The notes: generated by a model not told the origin, from the sequence alone. A stretch of DNA of 64,000 nucleotides from Thioclava nitratireducens (GCF_001940525.2 NZ_CP019437.1:3521501-3585500); one strand, 5' to 3'; numbered from the stretch's first letter, positions 27,355-35,233 are shown. Program-made: numbers and translations.

Positions 27355-28920
27355 ATGACCGCGGGACAACACGCTGAGTGGCTCAGGGAGGGGGTTCAAA
27401 GCTGGAATCGCCGTCGAAAAAAGGTGAGCTTCTCGCCGGATTTGCGGGGTGTAAATTTTTTCGATTTTCTACCGCCTGATTTTCGTGACTCGCCAAAAAC
27501 TTCGAGATACTTTGAAAGGATTGATCTTTCAGACGCTGATCTTTCTGGCGCGAACCTCTCCCATCTTAATTTTTCTCACGGTAAATTTTCGGGCGCCAAT
27601 CTGTCGAACTCTGATATGTCTTTGTCGAACTTTAATGGTGCGAATTTTAAGGACGCGAATTTATCTAAAGCAAATGCGCAAATGTCACAGTTTGTCGGAT
27701 CGATTTTTGAAAACACTAACCTTCGAGATGCCGACCTTCATGGGGCAAGTATTATAGATTCCACTTTTATTGGAACCGTGCTTACTGTATCTCAGAGGCG
27801 TAACTTAGAGGCTTGGTCTGAAATTAATCCGAAGGATGAGTTGCTCGATTCCCCCGTTATGAGAAAGATTTCAGATGGCGCGATGAAAATTGAAGGCGCA
27901 GGAGGACTTTTTTCTAGAGGCCAGGCGGTGGAAGTTAAGACGCCTAAGATTCGCTATGATGTCTTCTTTGGAACCAATAGAAACAAGATTGTTCAAAGGG
28001 GGGAGATAGTTGATTATGGAGACGCTAATGCTGAACAACTAAGCTATGGTGTGTGCGAGGTGATTGTTCCAGAAGGCCATAGAATAGGCTCGCTGGGTTC
28101 GCCACTTTGGAAGAGGCTAATGAATCGGCATGATGATCGTCTTAGTGTTCATCGTTTAATTTCTCTAGATAGCGAGCTCTTCGGTAAATATATCAGAGAT
28201 TCAGCTCGCCGCATGAAGAGAAAGGAGTGCCCAACCATATTTGTCCATGGCTTCAATACTACGTTCAAAGATGCGGTGTTAAGAGCGGCTCAGATTGGGT
28301 ATGATCTTGGAGTGGGGCAAGGGATTGGACTTTTCAGCTGGCCGTCGAAAGGAAAGATTTACAAATACACTTCTGATGAGGCGGCCGTAGAGGTTAGTAA
28401 GTATTTACTCGCAGAATTTATAAAGAAGTTTATTTCCGACCAAGAGGGGAGAAGGGTTAATATAATTGCGCACAGCATGGGTTGCAGGTGCGCAATTGGT
28501 GCGCTTGAAGTTCTTGCGAAAGGGAATACGAATACTTTGAAAAGGATCAATCAGGTTATTTTGGCGGCTGCTGACATCGATGCTGGCATTATGCCTCATC
28601 AAGGCGTGGATGTAATAAAACATTGCAGGCGCGTCACCTCTTACGTCTCTGACTTGGATGCTGCGTTGAAAGTTTCGGGTTGGCTTCATAGCTTTCCTCG
28701 GGTCGGGATAACACCCCCAACCTTCGTCTTGAGTGGCATGGATACAGTGCTCGTTAACGATCTTGATCTCGGAAACTTCTCGCATGCCTACGTCGGAAGC
28801 AGTCGCACGATCCTAAGTGATATTTTTGCCCTATTGAAGAGCAATGCAGAACCCGTGGACCGGCACGCAATTGAACGCGTTTCCGATAATTTTGGAAATT
28901 ATTGGAGAATGAAGTCTTGA
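27355..28920 (+). CDS. pentapeptide-repeat / DUF900 alpha/beta-hydrolase fusion protein
   Basis: A 521-residue two-domain protein. Residues about 56-140 form pentapeptide repeats (A/N-D/N-L/F-x-x: ADLSGANLSHLNFS, GANFKDANLSKAN), a right-handed quadrilateral helix. Residues about 200-490 are an alpha/beta hydrolase of the DUF900 type: the diagnostic YDVFFGTNRN at 201-210, oxyanion strand IFVHGFNTTF (295-304), nucleophile Ser374 in AHSMG, likely acid Asp407 in AADIDAG and His477 in FSHAYV, so the triad looks intact. Base composition is far more AT-rich than the host, including third positions, indicating recent transfer. Substrate is unknown; an enzyme tethered by a beta-helix inside a mobile element makes a defence or toxin role possible but unproven. 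Confidence 0.82.
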   Translation: MTAGQHAEWLREGVQSWNRRRKKVSFSPDLRGVNFFDFLPPDFRDSPKTSRYFERIDLSDADLSGANLSHLNFSHGKFSGANLSNSDMSLSNFNGANFKDANLSKANAQMSQFVGSIFENTNLRDADLHGASIIDSTFIGTVLTVSQRRNLEAWSEINPKDELLDSPVMRKISDGAMKIEGAGGLFSRGQAVEVKTPKIRYDVFFGTNRNKIVQRGEIVDYGDANAEQLSYGVCEVIVPEGHRIGSLGSPLWKRLMNRHDDRLSVHRLISLDSELFGKYIRDSARRMKRKECPTIFVHGFNTTFKDAVLRAAQIGYDLGVGQGIGLFSWPSKGKIYKYTSDEAAVEVSKYLLAEFIKKFISDQEGRRVNIIAHSMGCRCAIGALEVLAKGNTNTLKRINQVILAAADIDAGIMPHQGVDVIKHCRRVTSYVSDLDAALKVSGWLHSFPRVGITPPTFVLSGMDTVLVNDLDLGNFSHAYVGSSRTILSDIFALLKSNAEPVDRHAIERVSDNFGNYWRMKS

Positions 28921-28976
28921 GTGGTTTATTTTGTGTTAATCTTTTTCTTCCTCTTGATGCGCAACTTTTTTAATTT

Positions 28977-29903
28977 TCAATCAAAGTGCTCATAGACGGA
29001 CAGAGCGCGGCGAGGAAAATGTGCATTAAGTTCGTCCACATCGACTCTAGTTTTCTTCAGCGTAAATTTGTCCTTGACTTCATGCATCTCATAAAATTTT
29101 ATCGGCCTTTCGCGCTCTGAAAGCGCTTGAACTATTGCAAACTTGACAGCCACATTACAACGTATTCCAAATATAACCTCTTCTAGTTCGAGGGGGGAGT
29201 CACGCACTCCGCGTTCTCCGACGAGTCGCCACTCACGCTCGTAACGCCAGCTCGCAGCTTTACGCAACAAGACCGCTTCGTCGACACGGCGCCGGGCTTT
29301 GGCGTCATGATCCATTGTGGCAACATCACTTGCGCGGACCATTCGACTTCCACCATATTGAACTTTATGCAGATCTGCTCTTTTATTGGTGGGAATTGAA
29401 TATGCAGCACATATTCCGTTGTGTTGGTCGCCATAGTGACTCCACATAAGTGGGCAGGTCGAGCGAGACCCGAAGGAGACAATTCCTCGATCATATCGGA
29501 GTAATAGCTCTTTCTCGATGTAATGCTGCAATAGTGAACTCAGGGGATCTTCCACCAAAGCGCTAGGATCCGTTGCTAAGTAGCGAATCTCATCCAATAG
29601 CTGCGATGCTGTTTTTTGGACTTGCCTGTTTATGTGCTCTAAGGTCCGGATCCCTCGATATCTGAGAGATTTCGCCGCAGCTTCCATCTCTGCTGTGGCG
29701 CGCTGCTGTCGCATTCGAGTTAAAATTTGCTCTAATTGATCATTTGTGACATCCGCCTCAAGTGACGGGCGACAATCCAATGGGTCGTTGAAATCCGCGG
29801 GGTCGGAGAAATATAGTTCATCTCGGACGAGCATATCGAGCAAGCGAGGACTGAATGCTCTATATTTATATAGGCGTTTGGGGAGTTTTATGGTCTCTGT
29901 CAT
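28977..29903 (-). CDS. DUF2971 domain-containing protein
   Basis: A 308-residue DUF2971 protein. Family hallmarks: LYKYRAFSPRLLD near residue 10, then LYFSDPADFNDPLDC, the central SRSTCPLMWSHYGDQHNGIC and the late WRYEREWRLVGE. DUF2971 has no established activity that I can cite. The gene is AT-rich like its convergent neighbour, the pentapeptide-hydrolase gene, 56 bases away, so both were probably acquired together as cargo. No membrane segments or signal peptide. Confidence 0.8.
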   Translation of the reverse strand: MTETIKLPKRLYKYRAFSPRLLDMLVRDELYFSDPADFNDPLDCRPSLEADVTNDQLEQILTRMRQQRATAEMEAAAKSLRYRGIRTLEHINRQVQKTASQLLDEIRYLATDPSALVEDPLSSLLQHYIEKELLLRYDRGIVSFGSRSTCPLMWSHYGDQHNGICAAYSIPTNKRADLHKVQYGGSRMVRASDVATMDHDAKARRRVDEAVLLRKAASWRYEREWRLVGERGVRDSPLELEEVIFGIRCNVAVKFAIVQALSERERPIKFYEMHEVKDKFTLKKTRVDVDELNAHFPRRALSVYEHFD

Positions 29904-30149
29904 CTAAATCTATTCTGGCGTGAAAGTTTCATGAATGCCCTCCGGCACTGAGAAATCGGATTTCAGTCGTGTCGCTGATGAATCAGGCGTCCACTGAAAG
30001 TATCTTGATTGAGCTCCGTGTCTCGGAACACCGTAGTGAAGCTTGTTGCGCCTTACTAGTCTGCCACGCCATTACTCACTAAGCATCTGACATTCCGGGC
30101 CGTTGGCCCTCCCTGTCAGAAGCCGTTCGCCGGGGCGCTGCCCCGGACC

Positions 30150-30312
30150 CCGCGCCTTCCGCGGGACCGAAGGGCGGTCGCTCGCCGCGCCCCCTCCGGC
30201 CTCCCCCTGGCGTCCTCCGACGGACCATAGGGGCGCTCGCCGCCCCCTCTGGACTACCCCGGCCGCCTTCCGCGGGACCAGAGGGTCGTCGTTCTGCACT
30301 CCCCCTCTGGAC
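30150..30312 (+). repeat. three degenerate C-rich tandem repeats
   Basis: Three copies of a degenerate 53-58 bp unit follow each other. Their common core (GCCTTCC)-GCGGGACC-N2-AGGG-N-GTCG is at 30154-30180 and 30264-30290, with a diverged middle copy around 30209-30240; GGACC anchors sit at 30164, 30222 and 30275. Each is followed by CCCCCTC(T/C)GG. Function unknown. Confidence 0.6.
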
Positions 30313-30435
30313 ACCCCCTGCGCCCGGGGGAGGCCGCTTGGGCGCGCCTCCCCCGAACCCCCTCCAGCACTGCGCCGGTTCTCGACTGACCGCGGGCCAG
30401 GGCCCGAACGGTTTCGCGTGAATGGCCGCCGAGGC

Positions 30436-30485
30436 GTCCGGGTTTCGGTCGCGCGGTCGATATGACGCGCGACCGAAACCCGGAC
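30436..30485. repeat. perfect 20-bp inverted repeat with 10-base spacer
   Basis: The arms, beginning GTCCGGGTTTCGG on the left and ending CCGAAACCCGGAC on the right, are exactly complementary over 20 bp (30436-30455 and 30466-30485). It lies 57 bases upstream of the MazF-like gene. No T-run follows, so it is not a simple terminator. It could be an oriT stem, a replication-origin hairpin, a recombinase site or an operator. Confidence 0.85.
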
Positions 30486-30541
30486 ACCCCGAAGGGGCCG
30501 GAGCGGGAGCGTGTCGATCTTTTCCCAAAATGGAGAACCCC

Positions 30542-31087
30542 ATGTTCGACAACGTTCCCTCGACCGTCGAGACGACGACGCAGGCGTGGTCCGAGACCTT
30601 GCGCTCTGGCGACATCGTCTCGTTCCGCTTCCCTACGGACGAAGGCAAGACCGGCCCCGAACCGAAGGCCCGTCCTTGTCTCGTTCTCGCGTCCGCCCTG
30701 ATCTCAGGGCAGCGCTGGCTCACCATCGCCTACGGCACCTCCGTTACCGAGAAGGTCCGCAAGGGCTATGCGATCCCGCTCGGCTCGCACGACGCGCGGG
30801 TGGCCGGGCTCGAGCGCGCGACGGCGTTTCGCGGCGATCGCATCGTTATCGTGCGTCCCAACAATCGCGCCTTCGCGGTCAGCCCGACCCTGCGCACCCC
30901 TGTCCTCGGCCGTCTGACCGGGCGTCCGCTGGAGCGGATGCATGCGATACGGGCGCGCCTCCAGGCCGAGGCCGACATCGCCGCCGAGGCGCGCGCCGAG
31001 CGCCGCCGTGCGCGCATCGATGACCGCAAGTCGCTGATCGAAGCCCGGGCCCGGGCCGCGGCGCGGGCGGTCATCACCGGCACCTGA
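30542..31087 (+). CDS. MazF/PemK-like protein, possible toxin without antitoxin
   Basis: A 181-residue protein whose first 110 residues resemble the PemK/MazF fold: SGDIVSFRFPTDEG, PKARPCLVLAS and the strand-rich region ending DRIVIVRPNN. MazF-like enzymes cut RNA. The C-terminal 55 residues are an Ala/Arg-rich helix (ARAERRRARIDDRKSLIEARAR), unusual for MazF, which is normally 110-120 residues. GGAG precedes the ATG by seven bases. No antitoxin-like gene is adjacent upstream; the 135-residue gene downstream is a possible partner by position only. Confidence 0.6.
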   Translation: MFDNVPSTVETTTQAWSETLRSGDIVSFRFPTDEGKTGPEPKARPCLVLASALISGQRWLTIAYGTSVTEKVRKGYAIPLGSHDARVAGLERATAFRGDRIVIVRPNNRAFAVSPTLRTPVLGRLTGRPLERMHAIRARLQAEADIAAEARAERRRARIDDRKSLIEARARAAARAVITGT

Positions 31088-31158
31088 CGCTGAAGCCTTT
31101 CGGCAGCGTCAGTTCGCCGGCGCTGCCGCCTTTTCCTCTCTCAACAGGAGTTTCAACA

Positions 31159-31566
31159 ATGCTCGTTCCCAACATGATCCCGAGCGGCAACACCCATCGG
31201 ATCATACTGTCCTCGCCCGACCAGAAAACGCCCGATCTCGACCGGATCCAGGACATCGCCGCCGATGCGACCGGCGCGCTGCGCCTTGCCCTGCAATCGG
31301 CCTCTGATCTCTCTCAAGGCATCGCCGAAGATATCCGCACGGAGCTCACTGCGCTCGAGCGTAGGCTGGAGCGGCGCGACACGATCGGCGACGGGGCTCG
31401 CGCCGAAATCGCGCTCTGCATCGAGCGGCTCGGGGCCTTCCTCCCCGACGACACGGTCGAGGTGTTTCGCGACGAACTGAGGGTGGCGCTGAACCACTCG
31501 GAGCGCGTCGCCGATTTGATAGCGGCGGATCAAGAAGTCCGCCGTCTTCGGTGGCTCGGCAAGTAA
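31159..31566 (+). CDS. hypothetical helical protein
   Basis: A 135-residue protein with no recognised domain. It is predicted almost entirely helical and acidic (LDRIQDIAADATGALRLALQ; SERVADLIAADQEVRRLRWL). It lies 71 bases after the MazF-like gene on the same strand and ends 17 bases before a strong terminator, so the two likely share a transcript. An antitoxin or accessory role is possible but unsupported by similarity. Confidence 0.6.
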   Translation: MLVPNMIPSGNTHRIILSSPDQKTPDLDRIQDIAADATGALRLALQSASDLSQGIAEDIRTELTALERRLERRDTIGDGARAEIALCIERLGAFLPDDTVEVFRDELRVALNHSERVADLIAADQEVRRLRWLGK

Positions 31567-31582
31567 GCTAGCCACCCAACTT

Positions 31583-31621
31583 GGGGCGCGGGTCCGAACG
31601 GGATCTGCGCCCCCTTTTTTT
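31583..31621 (+). terminator. intrinsic terminator after the MazF-like operon
   Basis: A 13-bp stem beginning GGGGCGCGGGTCC and closing with GGATCTGCGCCCC (two G-U pairs) is followed by a T-run of seven. It ends the 30.5-31.6 kb transcript before the recombinase module. Confidence 0.9.
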
Positions 31622-31761
31622 GGGAGATCAAACCACTCGGAAGAGGCTTTCTTTCGTTCGAAAGCAATGACTTGAAAGTTTTTTCCGAAATTCGATGGGG
31701 TATTTTTCCTGCTCTTATCCACTCTTCCTGCGTCGAAAAAATCAGACCGCAAGGAGCAGAC

Positions 31762-31941
31762 ATGCAGGCAACCACCCAGACGCTGACCGCAGCCAACGAC
31801 AACCCCGGCGGCACGACCCGGATCGAGATCGCACCGACCGGGCTCGTCTCGCTTCTCGGACGCGCCGCCGCCCGGCGCTTCGCCCAGGCGTCCGCGCCCG
31901 CCAACATCACCACCGCCCCGACCGAAAGGACCGCTCAGTGA
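31762..31941 (+). CDS. 59-residue ORF coupled to the serine recombinase
   Basis: A 59-residue ORF with AAGGAG five bases upstream of its ATG. It begins MQATTQTLTAANDNPGG and is Thr/Ala-rich with a short basic segment (GRAAARRFAQ). Its TGA overlaps the recombinase GTG (GTGA), strongly suggesting coupled expression. Small proteins coupled to large serine integrases can be directionality factors; that identity is a guess here. Confidence 0.6.
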   Translation: MQATTQTLTAANDNPGGTTRIEIAPTGLVSLLGRAAARRFAQASAPANITTAPTERTAQ

Positions 31942-33509
31942 AACGCGCCGCCCTCTATGCCCGCTACTCGTCGAGCCTGCAGAAGGCCACCTCGATCGAG
32001 GATCAGATCGCCATGGCGCGCCGCGAATGCGAGCGCAACGGCTGGACCGTGGTCGAGATTTTTGAAGACCGCGAGAAGACCGGGCGCAATATGCGCCGTC
32101 CCGGTTTCCAGGCGATGAAGGCGGCGGTCGCGCGGGGCGAGATCGATGTCGTCGTGATCGAGGCGCTGGATCGTCTGACGCGCAAGGTTGCGGACGCACT
32201 CACCCAGTTCGATCTGTTCCAGTTTAAGGGCGTCGAGCTGCACTCCGTGAAAGAAGGCGAGCTGGAATTTTTTTCGGTTCTGGTCGGAGGCATCGGCGCG
32301 CAGCAATTCTCGGAGATGATCGGCGCGCATACGCGGCGCGGCATGCAGGGGGCGGTCTCGCGCGGGCGGCTGCACACCAGCGCCTACGGGTATCGCAAGC
32401 GCGAGGCCGCTGAGGGGTTGAACCGCGAGATCGACCCGGAAGAGGCCGAGGTCGTGCGCCGGATCTTTCGGGAGACGGCGGATGGCCGCTCCGCCACCGC
32501 CATTGCCAAGGCGCTCAACGCCGATCGGATTCCGGCACCCAAGGGCGGCACCTGGGATGCCTCGTCGATCCGCGGCCGCAAGGATCGCCGTGAAGGCATC
32601 CTGAACAACCGCCTCTATATCGGCGAGGCTTCGGTCTGTCAGTTCGGCCGCCGCTATCACCCCGAGACTGGTGCCAAAGCCGTCTTCGCGACCGAAGATG
32701 ATGCGGTGACGGAAACCTTCGACGCGCTGCGGATCATCCCGCAAGACCTCTGGGATCAGGTCCAGGCCGAGCTCGCGACGCGCACGCAGCGTGCGACCAG
32801 CACCGGCAATCCGCAGGCGGCGCGTCGCTCGAAGCACCTGCTGAGCGGCCTGATGGTCTGCGGTTGCTGCGGCGCGCCTTATATCAAGACGAGCAGGAAC
32901 CGCTTCCAGTGTCGTGAGAACCGCAAAGGTGTTTGCGAGAACAGCGTCACGATCCGCCAAACCCGGATCGAACCGCGCGTCTTCACCGCTCTGCGCTCCA
33001 GGCTGCGCAGCGCTGAACTGATCGCTGAGTTCGAAGCTGCGTTCCGGGCCGAGATGCGCATTCTGGAAGACACCGATCTGGGGGCCTCCATCAAGGCCGC
33101 GAATGCCCAGCTCGCCAAGGTGCGCAAAGCCCGCCGCAGCATCATGAGCGCGATCGAGAACGGCGCCGACTTCGCCGACTACGGCGCGCGCGACAAGGAA
33201 CTCAAAGCAGAGGCCCAGGAACTCGAAGACCGGGTCGCGCAACTTGAGGCGCGGCAGGACAGGAAAGACGCCACGCCGCCGGACATCCCTGCGATCTTCG
33301 AGGCGGCGCTCCAGGACCTCGAAGCGCTGCTCGGCGATCCGGATCTCGTCGCTCGCGCCAACGAAGAGCTGAGGACTCTGATACGATCTATCACCCTCAT
33401 ACCGGACACGAAGTCCGAAGATGGCCTGGCTGCCGAGATCCAACTGGATCTCGGCAGTTTGCGTTCCAGGGTATGGGATGGGGGCGAAGCGCGGGGGCAG
33501 TCGCCTTGA
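31938..33509 (+). CDS. large serine recombinase / integrase
   Basis: A 523-residue large serine recombinase. The resolvase-type catalytic domain occupies residues 1-145 with nucleophile Ser12 in ARYSSSLQ and the arginine-rich helix ALDRLTRKVAD. A recombinase domain follows (about 155-300), then a zinc ribbon (CGCC at about 314-317 and CRENRKGVC around 330) and a C-terminal coiled coil (about 380-440). Such enzymes integrate or excise mobile elements with att sites that share only a two-base core, so long flanking repeats are not expected. The GTG start has GAAAGGA upstream and overlaps the stop of the 59-residue ORF. Confidence 0.92.
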   Translation: MKRAALYARYSSSLQKATSIEDQIAMARRECERNGWTVVEIFEDREKTGRNMRRPGFQAMKAAVARGEIDVVVIEALDRLTRKVADALTQFDLFQFKGVELHSVKEGELEFFSVLVGGIGAQQFSEMIGAHTRRGMQGAVSRGRLHTSAYGYRKREAAEGLNREIDPEEAEVVRRIFRETADGRSATAIAKALNADRIPAPKGGTWDASSIRGRKDRREGILNNRLYIGEASVCQFGRRYHPETGAKAVFATEDDAVTETFDALRIIPQDLWDQVQAELATRTQRATSTGNPQAARRSKHLLSGLMVCGCCGAPYIKTSRNRFQCRENRKGVCENSVTIRQTRIEPRVFTALRSRLRSAELIAEFEAAFRAEMRILEDTDLGASIKAANAQLAKVRKARRSIMSAIENGADFADYGARDKELKAEAQELEDRVAQLEARQDRKDATPPDIPAIFEAALQDLEALLGDPDLVARANEELRTLIRSITLIPDTKSEDGLAAEIQLDLGSLRSRVWDGGEARGQSP

Positions 33510-33593
33510 TCGCTCGGAATTTGCCTTCCGACGTCATATCGATGCCACGATCGCCGTCCAGCTTTGGAGTAGTTTTTGGAAGGAGATTGCCAA

Positions 33594-34520
33594 ATGTATT
33601 TTCGGACAACTTTGATTTGTTTTGTTGCATGTATGGCGAGCCCAATCGCCGCAGAGGGCGTGCCGGACGAGGTTATCGCCACGTGTAATGCCAAGGGAGA
33701 TGCGAGCGATCTGCCCGACTGTTTGAAAAACGGGGCATTGGGATACGAGATGCTCAACCTGGCGCGCTCGGACGCGTTATATGGTCCTGCGGCCGATCCA
33801 GTAATCAACATCTGCAAGGACAAGAACGAACTCTATGAGGAAGCATACGTCTGCTTCGATAGTGCCGCCGAGAAGGCAAGTGAGACGCGAGATCTCATCG
33901 GACTTGAAAAGATCGAAGATCGCTGTGTGGCGGCGATCTCAGATGCAGACACCTATGCGAAACTCGAAAGCGCTTACAAAGCCAAACACGAGCAGATGTT
34001 CCCGGATGAAATGTTCTACGGCGGCACGATGTATCATCCCTTCACCGGCTGCCCTGTCGCAGAGGAAAACGCGTCTGCTGAGGGCCAGAACGCCAATAAG
34101 GGTAATACCGCCGACAACGGAGACAGCGACCAGAAACTGGAACTCTCGAGCGCACAATGTGCCGCCTTGAACGACTTCGAGGCCAGAGTTGGCGCGATGT
34201 CGCTGGATGAATTGAAGAGCGGCTTCGACAAAGTCGAAGCGGCAAAGGAGGAAGACCTGTCGGTTCTCCAGGACGCCTTCGGGGTTTCGTCGCAGACCAC
34301 AGAACTGTTGGAGGCTCAGTCCCCTGATGAAAACCAAAAGGTGGCTACGGTGGGGCTTGCACTGGTCGCCAATGCGCATCCAGAGCTGATAGGGACGCTC
34401 ATGGAAGTTGGGAAGTCTCAAGGCGCCCCTGCGGATGAAATGGGCGGAGCGCTGGCGCAGACGATGATGCTCGGCATCGCGAAGAAAATCGCGACAGGCT
34501 ATGAGACCGCCTGCAACTAA
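33594..34520 (+). CDS. secreted cysteine-containing protein of unknown function
   Basis: A 308-residue exported protein: signal peptide MYFRTTLICFVACMASPIAA, then an acidic, helix-rich body with paired cysteines (ATCNAKGDASDLPDCL, INICKDKNELYEEAYVCF, RCVAAISD, FTGCPVAE, SSAQCAAL, TACN), suggesting periplasmic disulfides. A low-complexity EGQNANKGNTADNGDSD linker (about residues 163-180) divides it into two domains. AGGAG lies eight bases before the ATG. It follows the recombinase by 84 bases and precedes the right junction region; no family recognised. Confidence 0.72.
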   Translation: MYFRTTLICFVACMASPIAAEGVPDEVIATCNAKGDASDLPDCLKNGALGYEMLNLARSDALYGPAADPVINICKDKNELYEEAYVCFDSAAEKASETRDLIGLEKIEDRCVAAISDADTYAKLESAYKAKHEQMFPDEMFYGGTMYHPFTGCPVAEENASAEGQNANKGNTADNGDSDQKLELSSAQCAALNDFEARVGAMSLDELKSGFDKVEAAKEEDLSVLQDAFGVSSQTTELLEAQSPDENQKVATVGLALVANAHPELIGTLMEVGKSQGAPADEMGGALAQTMMLGIAKKIATGYETACN

Positions 34521-34530
34521 CGGCCGGACA

Positions 34531-34590
34531 GGGGGCGCTGCCCCCTCTGGCTTCGCCATTCACCCCCGGGATATTTCCATCAAGAGGAAG
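34531..34590 (-). repeat. REP-like element, copy A (minus orientation)
   Basis: Palindromic GGGGGCGCTGCCCCC (34531-34545) next to the complement of CTTCCTCTTG-N4-AATATCCCGGGGG. It forms an inverted pair with copy B at 34715-34770. It follows the secreted-protein gene directly. Confidence 0.75.
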
Positions 34591-34670
34591 GTTAGCGGTT
34601 CATTAACTGGAATCGCGTTCACTCGGAGATGCGGTACAGGCGGGGACGCCGATGACCGCTCAAGGGGAAG

Positions 34671-34716
34671 CGCCCGGCCTGCCGCCCGATGATGGGTCCG
34701 AGCCGGGCGTTTTTCT
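34671..34716 (+). terminator. intrinsic terminator at the right end of the island
   Basis: CGCCCGGC (34671-34678) pairs with GCCGGGCG (34702-34709), enclosing a smaller CCC/GGG hairpin, and is followed by TTTTTC. It would stop rightward transcription from the island before rplT. Confidence 0.75.
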
Positions 34717-34770
34717 TCCTCTTGATCCAAATATCCCGGGGGGCTCCGAAGGAGCAGGGGGCAGAGCCCC
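34715..34770 (+). repeat. REP-like element, copy B
   Basis: CTTCCTCTTG-ATCC-AAATATCCCGGGGGG followed by CTCCGAAGGAG and GGGGGCAGAGCCCC. It is the inverted partner of copy A, 124 bases away. Confidence 0.75.
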
Positions 34771-34789
34771 TCCCCGACCGGTCATCCAC

Positions 34790-34825
34790 TCGAAACGAAA
34801 AAGGCCGCCCCAAACGGAGCGGCCC
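34790..34825 (-). terminator. intrinsic terminator after rpmI-rplT
   Basis: On the minus strand GGCCGCTCC pairs with GGGGCGGCC (one G-T pair, loop GTTT), followed by TTTTTCGTTT. It lies 25 bases after the rplT stop. Confidence 0.88.
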
Positions 34826-34849
34826 TTCCCGAATTCTATCGACAGCCGA

Positions 34850-35215
34850 TTACGCGGCGGCGGCGGCTTTCGCCTGCTCGACGATCGCACCGAAAGCTTC
34901 CGGCTCGTGCACGGCGAGATCGGCGAGAACCTTGCGGTCCACTTCGATCCCGGCCTTGCTCAGGCCGAAGATGAACTTCGAGTAGCTCAGATCGGCATCG
35001 ACGGCGCGCACGGCGGCGTTGATACGCTGGATCCAAAGCGCGCGGAAATTGCGCTTACGGGCTTTACGGTCGCGGGTCGCGTATTGGTTCGCCTTGTCGA
35101 CCGCCTGGGTCGCAGTGCGGAAGTTGCGCGAGCGCGAGGAATAGTAACCTTTCGCCTTCTTGAGCACTTTCTTGTGCGCGGCGTGGGTGACCTTACCGGA
35201 TTTGACGCGTGCCAT
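34850..35215 (-). CDS. rplT: 50S ribosomal protein L20
   Basis: A 121-residue L20 with the typical basic N terminus ([20 protein letters not shown]) and [22 protein letters not shown]20 helps assemble the 50S subunit. Its stop lies before the terminator and the island; the normal downstream neighbours pheS-pheT lie almost 10 kb away. Confidence 0.98.
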   Translation of the reverse strand: MARVKSGKVTHAAHKKVLKKAKGYYSSRSRNFRTATQAVDKANQYATRDRKARKRNFRALWIQRINAAVRAVDADLSYSKFIFGLSKAGIEVDRKVLADLAVHEPEAFGAIVEQAKAAAAA

Positions 35216-35233
35216 TGTTCAAGTCTCCCGAAT

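Larger units (their letters stand above)
29904..30541. other. long non-coding region with repeats in the island
   Basis: This 638-base gap holds no convincing gene. The left part (29904-30090) is AT-rich; from about 30090 it turns abruptly to a C-rich plus strand with degenerate tandem repeats, then a perfect 20-bp inverted repeat near its right end (separate entries). The open frames across it are Pro/Arg/Gly-rich artefacts. It could be an origin of replication or transfer, or the join between two modules. Confidence 0.55.

Noticed and set aside
30150..30312. A CRISPR array in the C-rich repeats
   Set aside because: Copies are degenerate, adjacent rather than separated by unique spacers, and no cas genes are near.
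34531..34770. Treating the inverted repeat pair as the att sites of the island
   Set aside because: Related copies occur at 41.4 and 47.2 kb away from any recombinase, and serine-recombinase sites need not be repeats of this kind.
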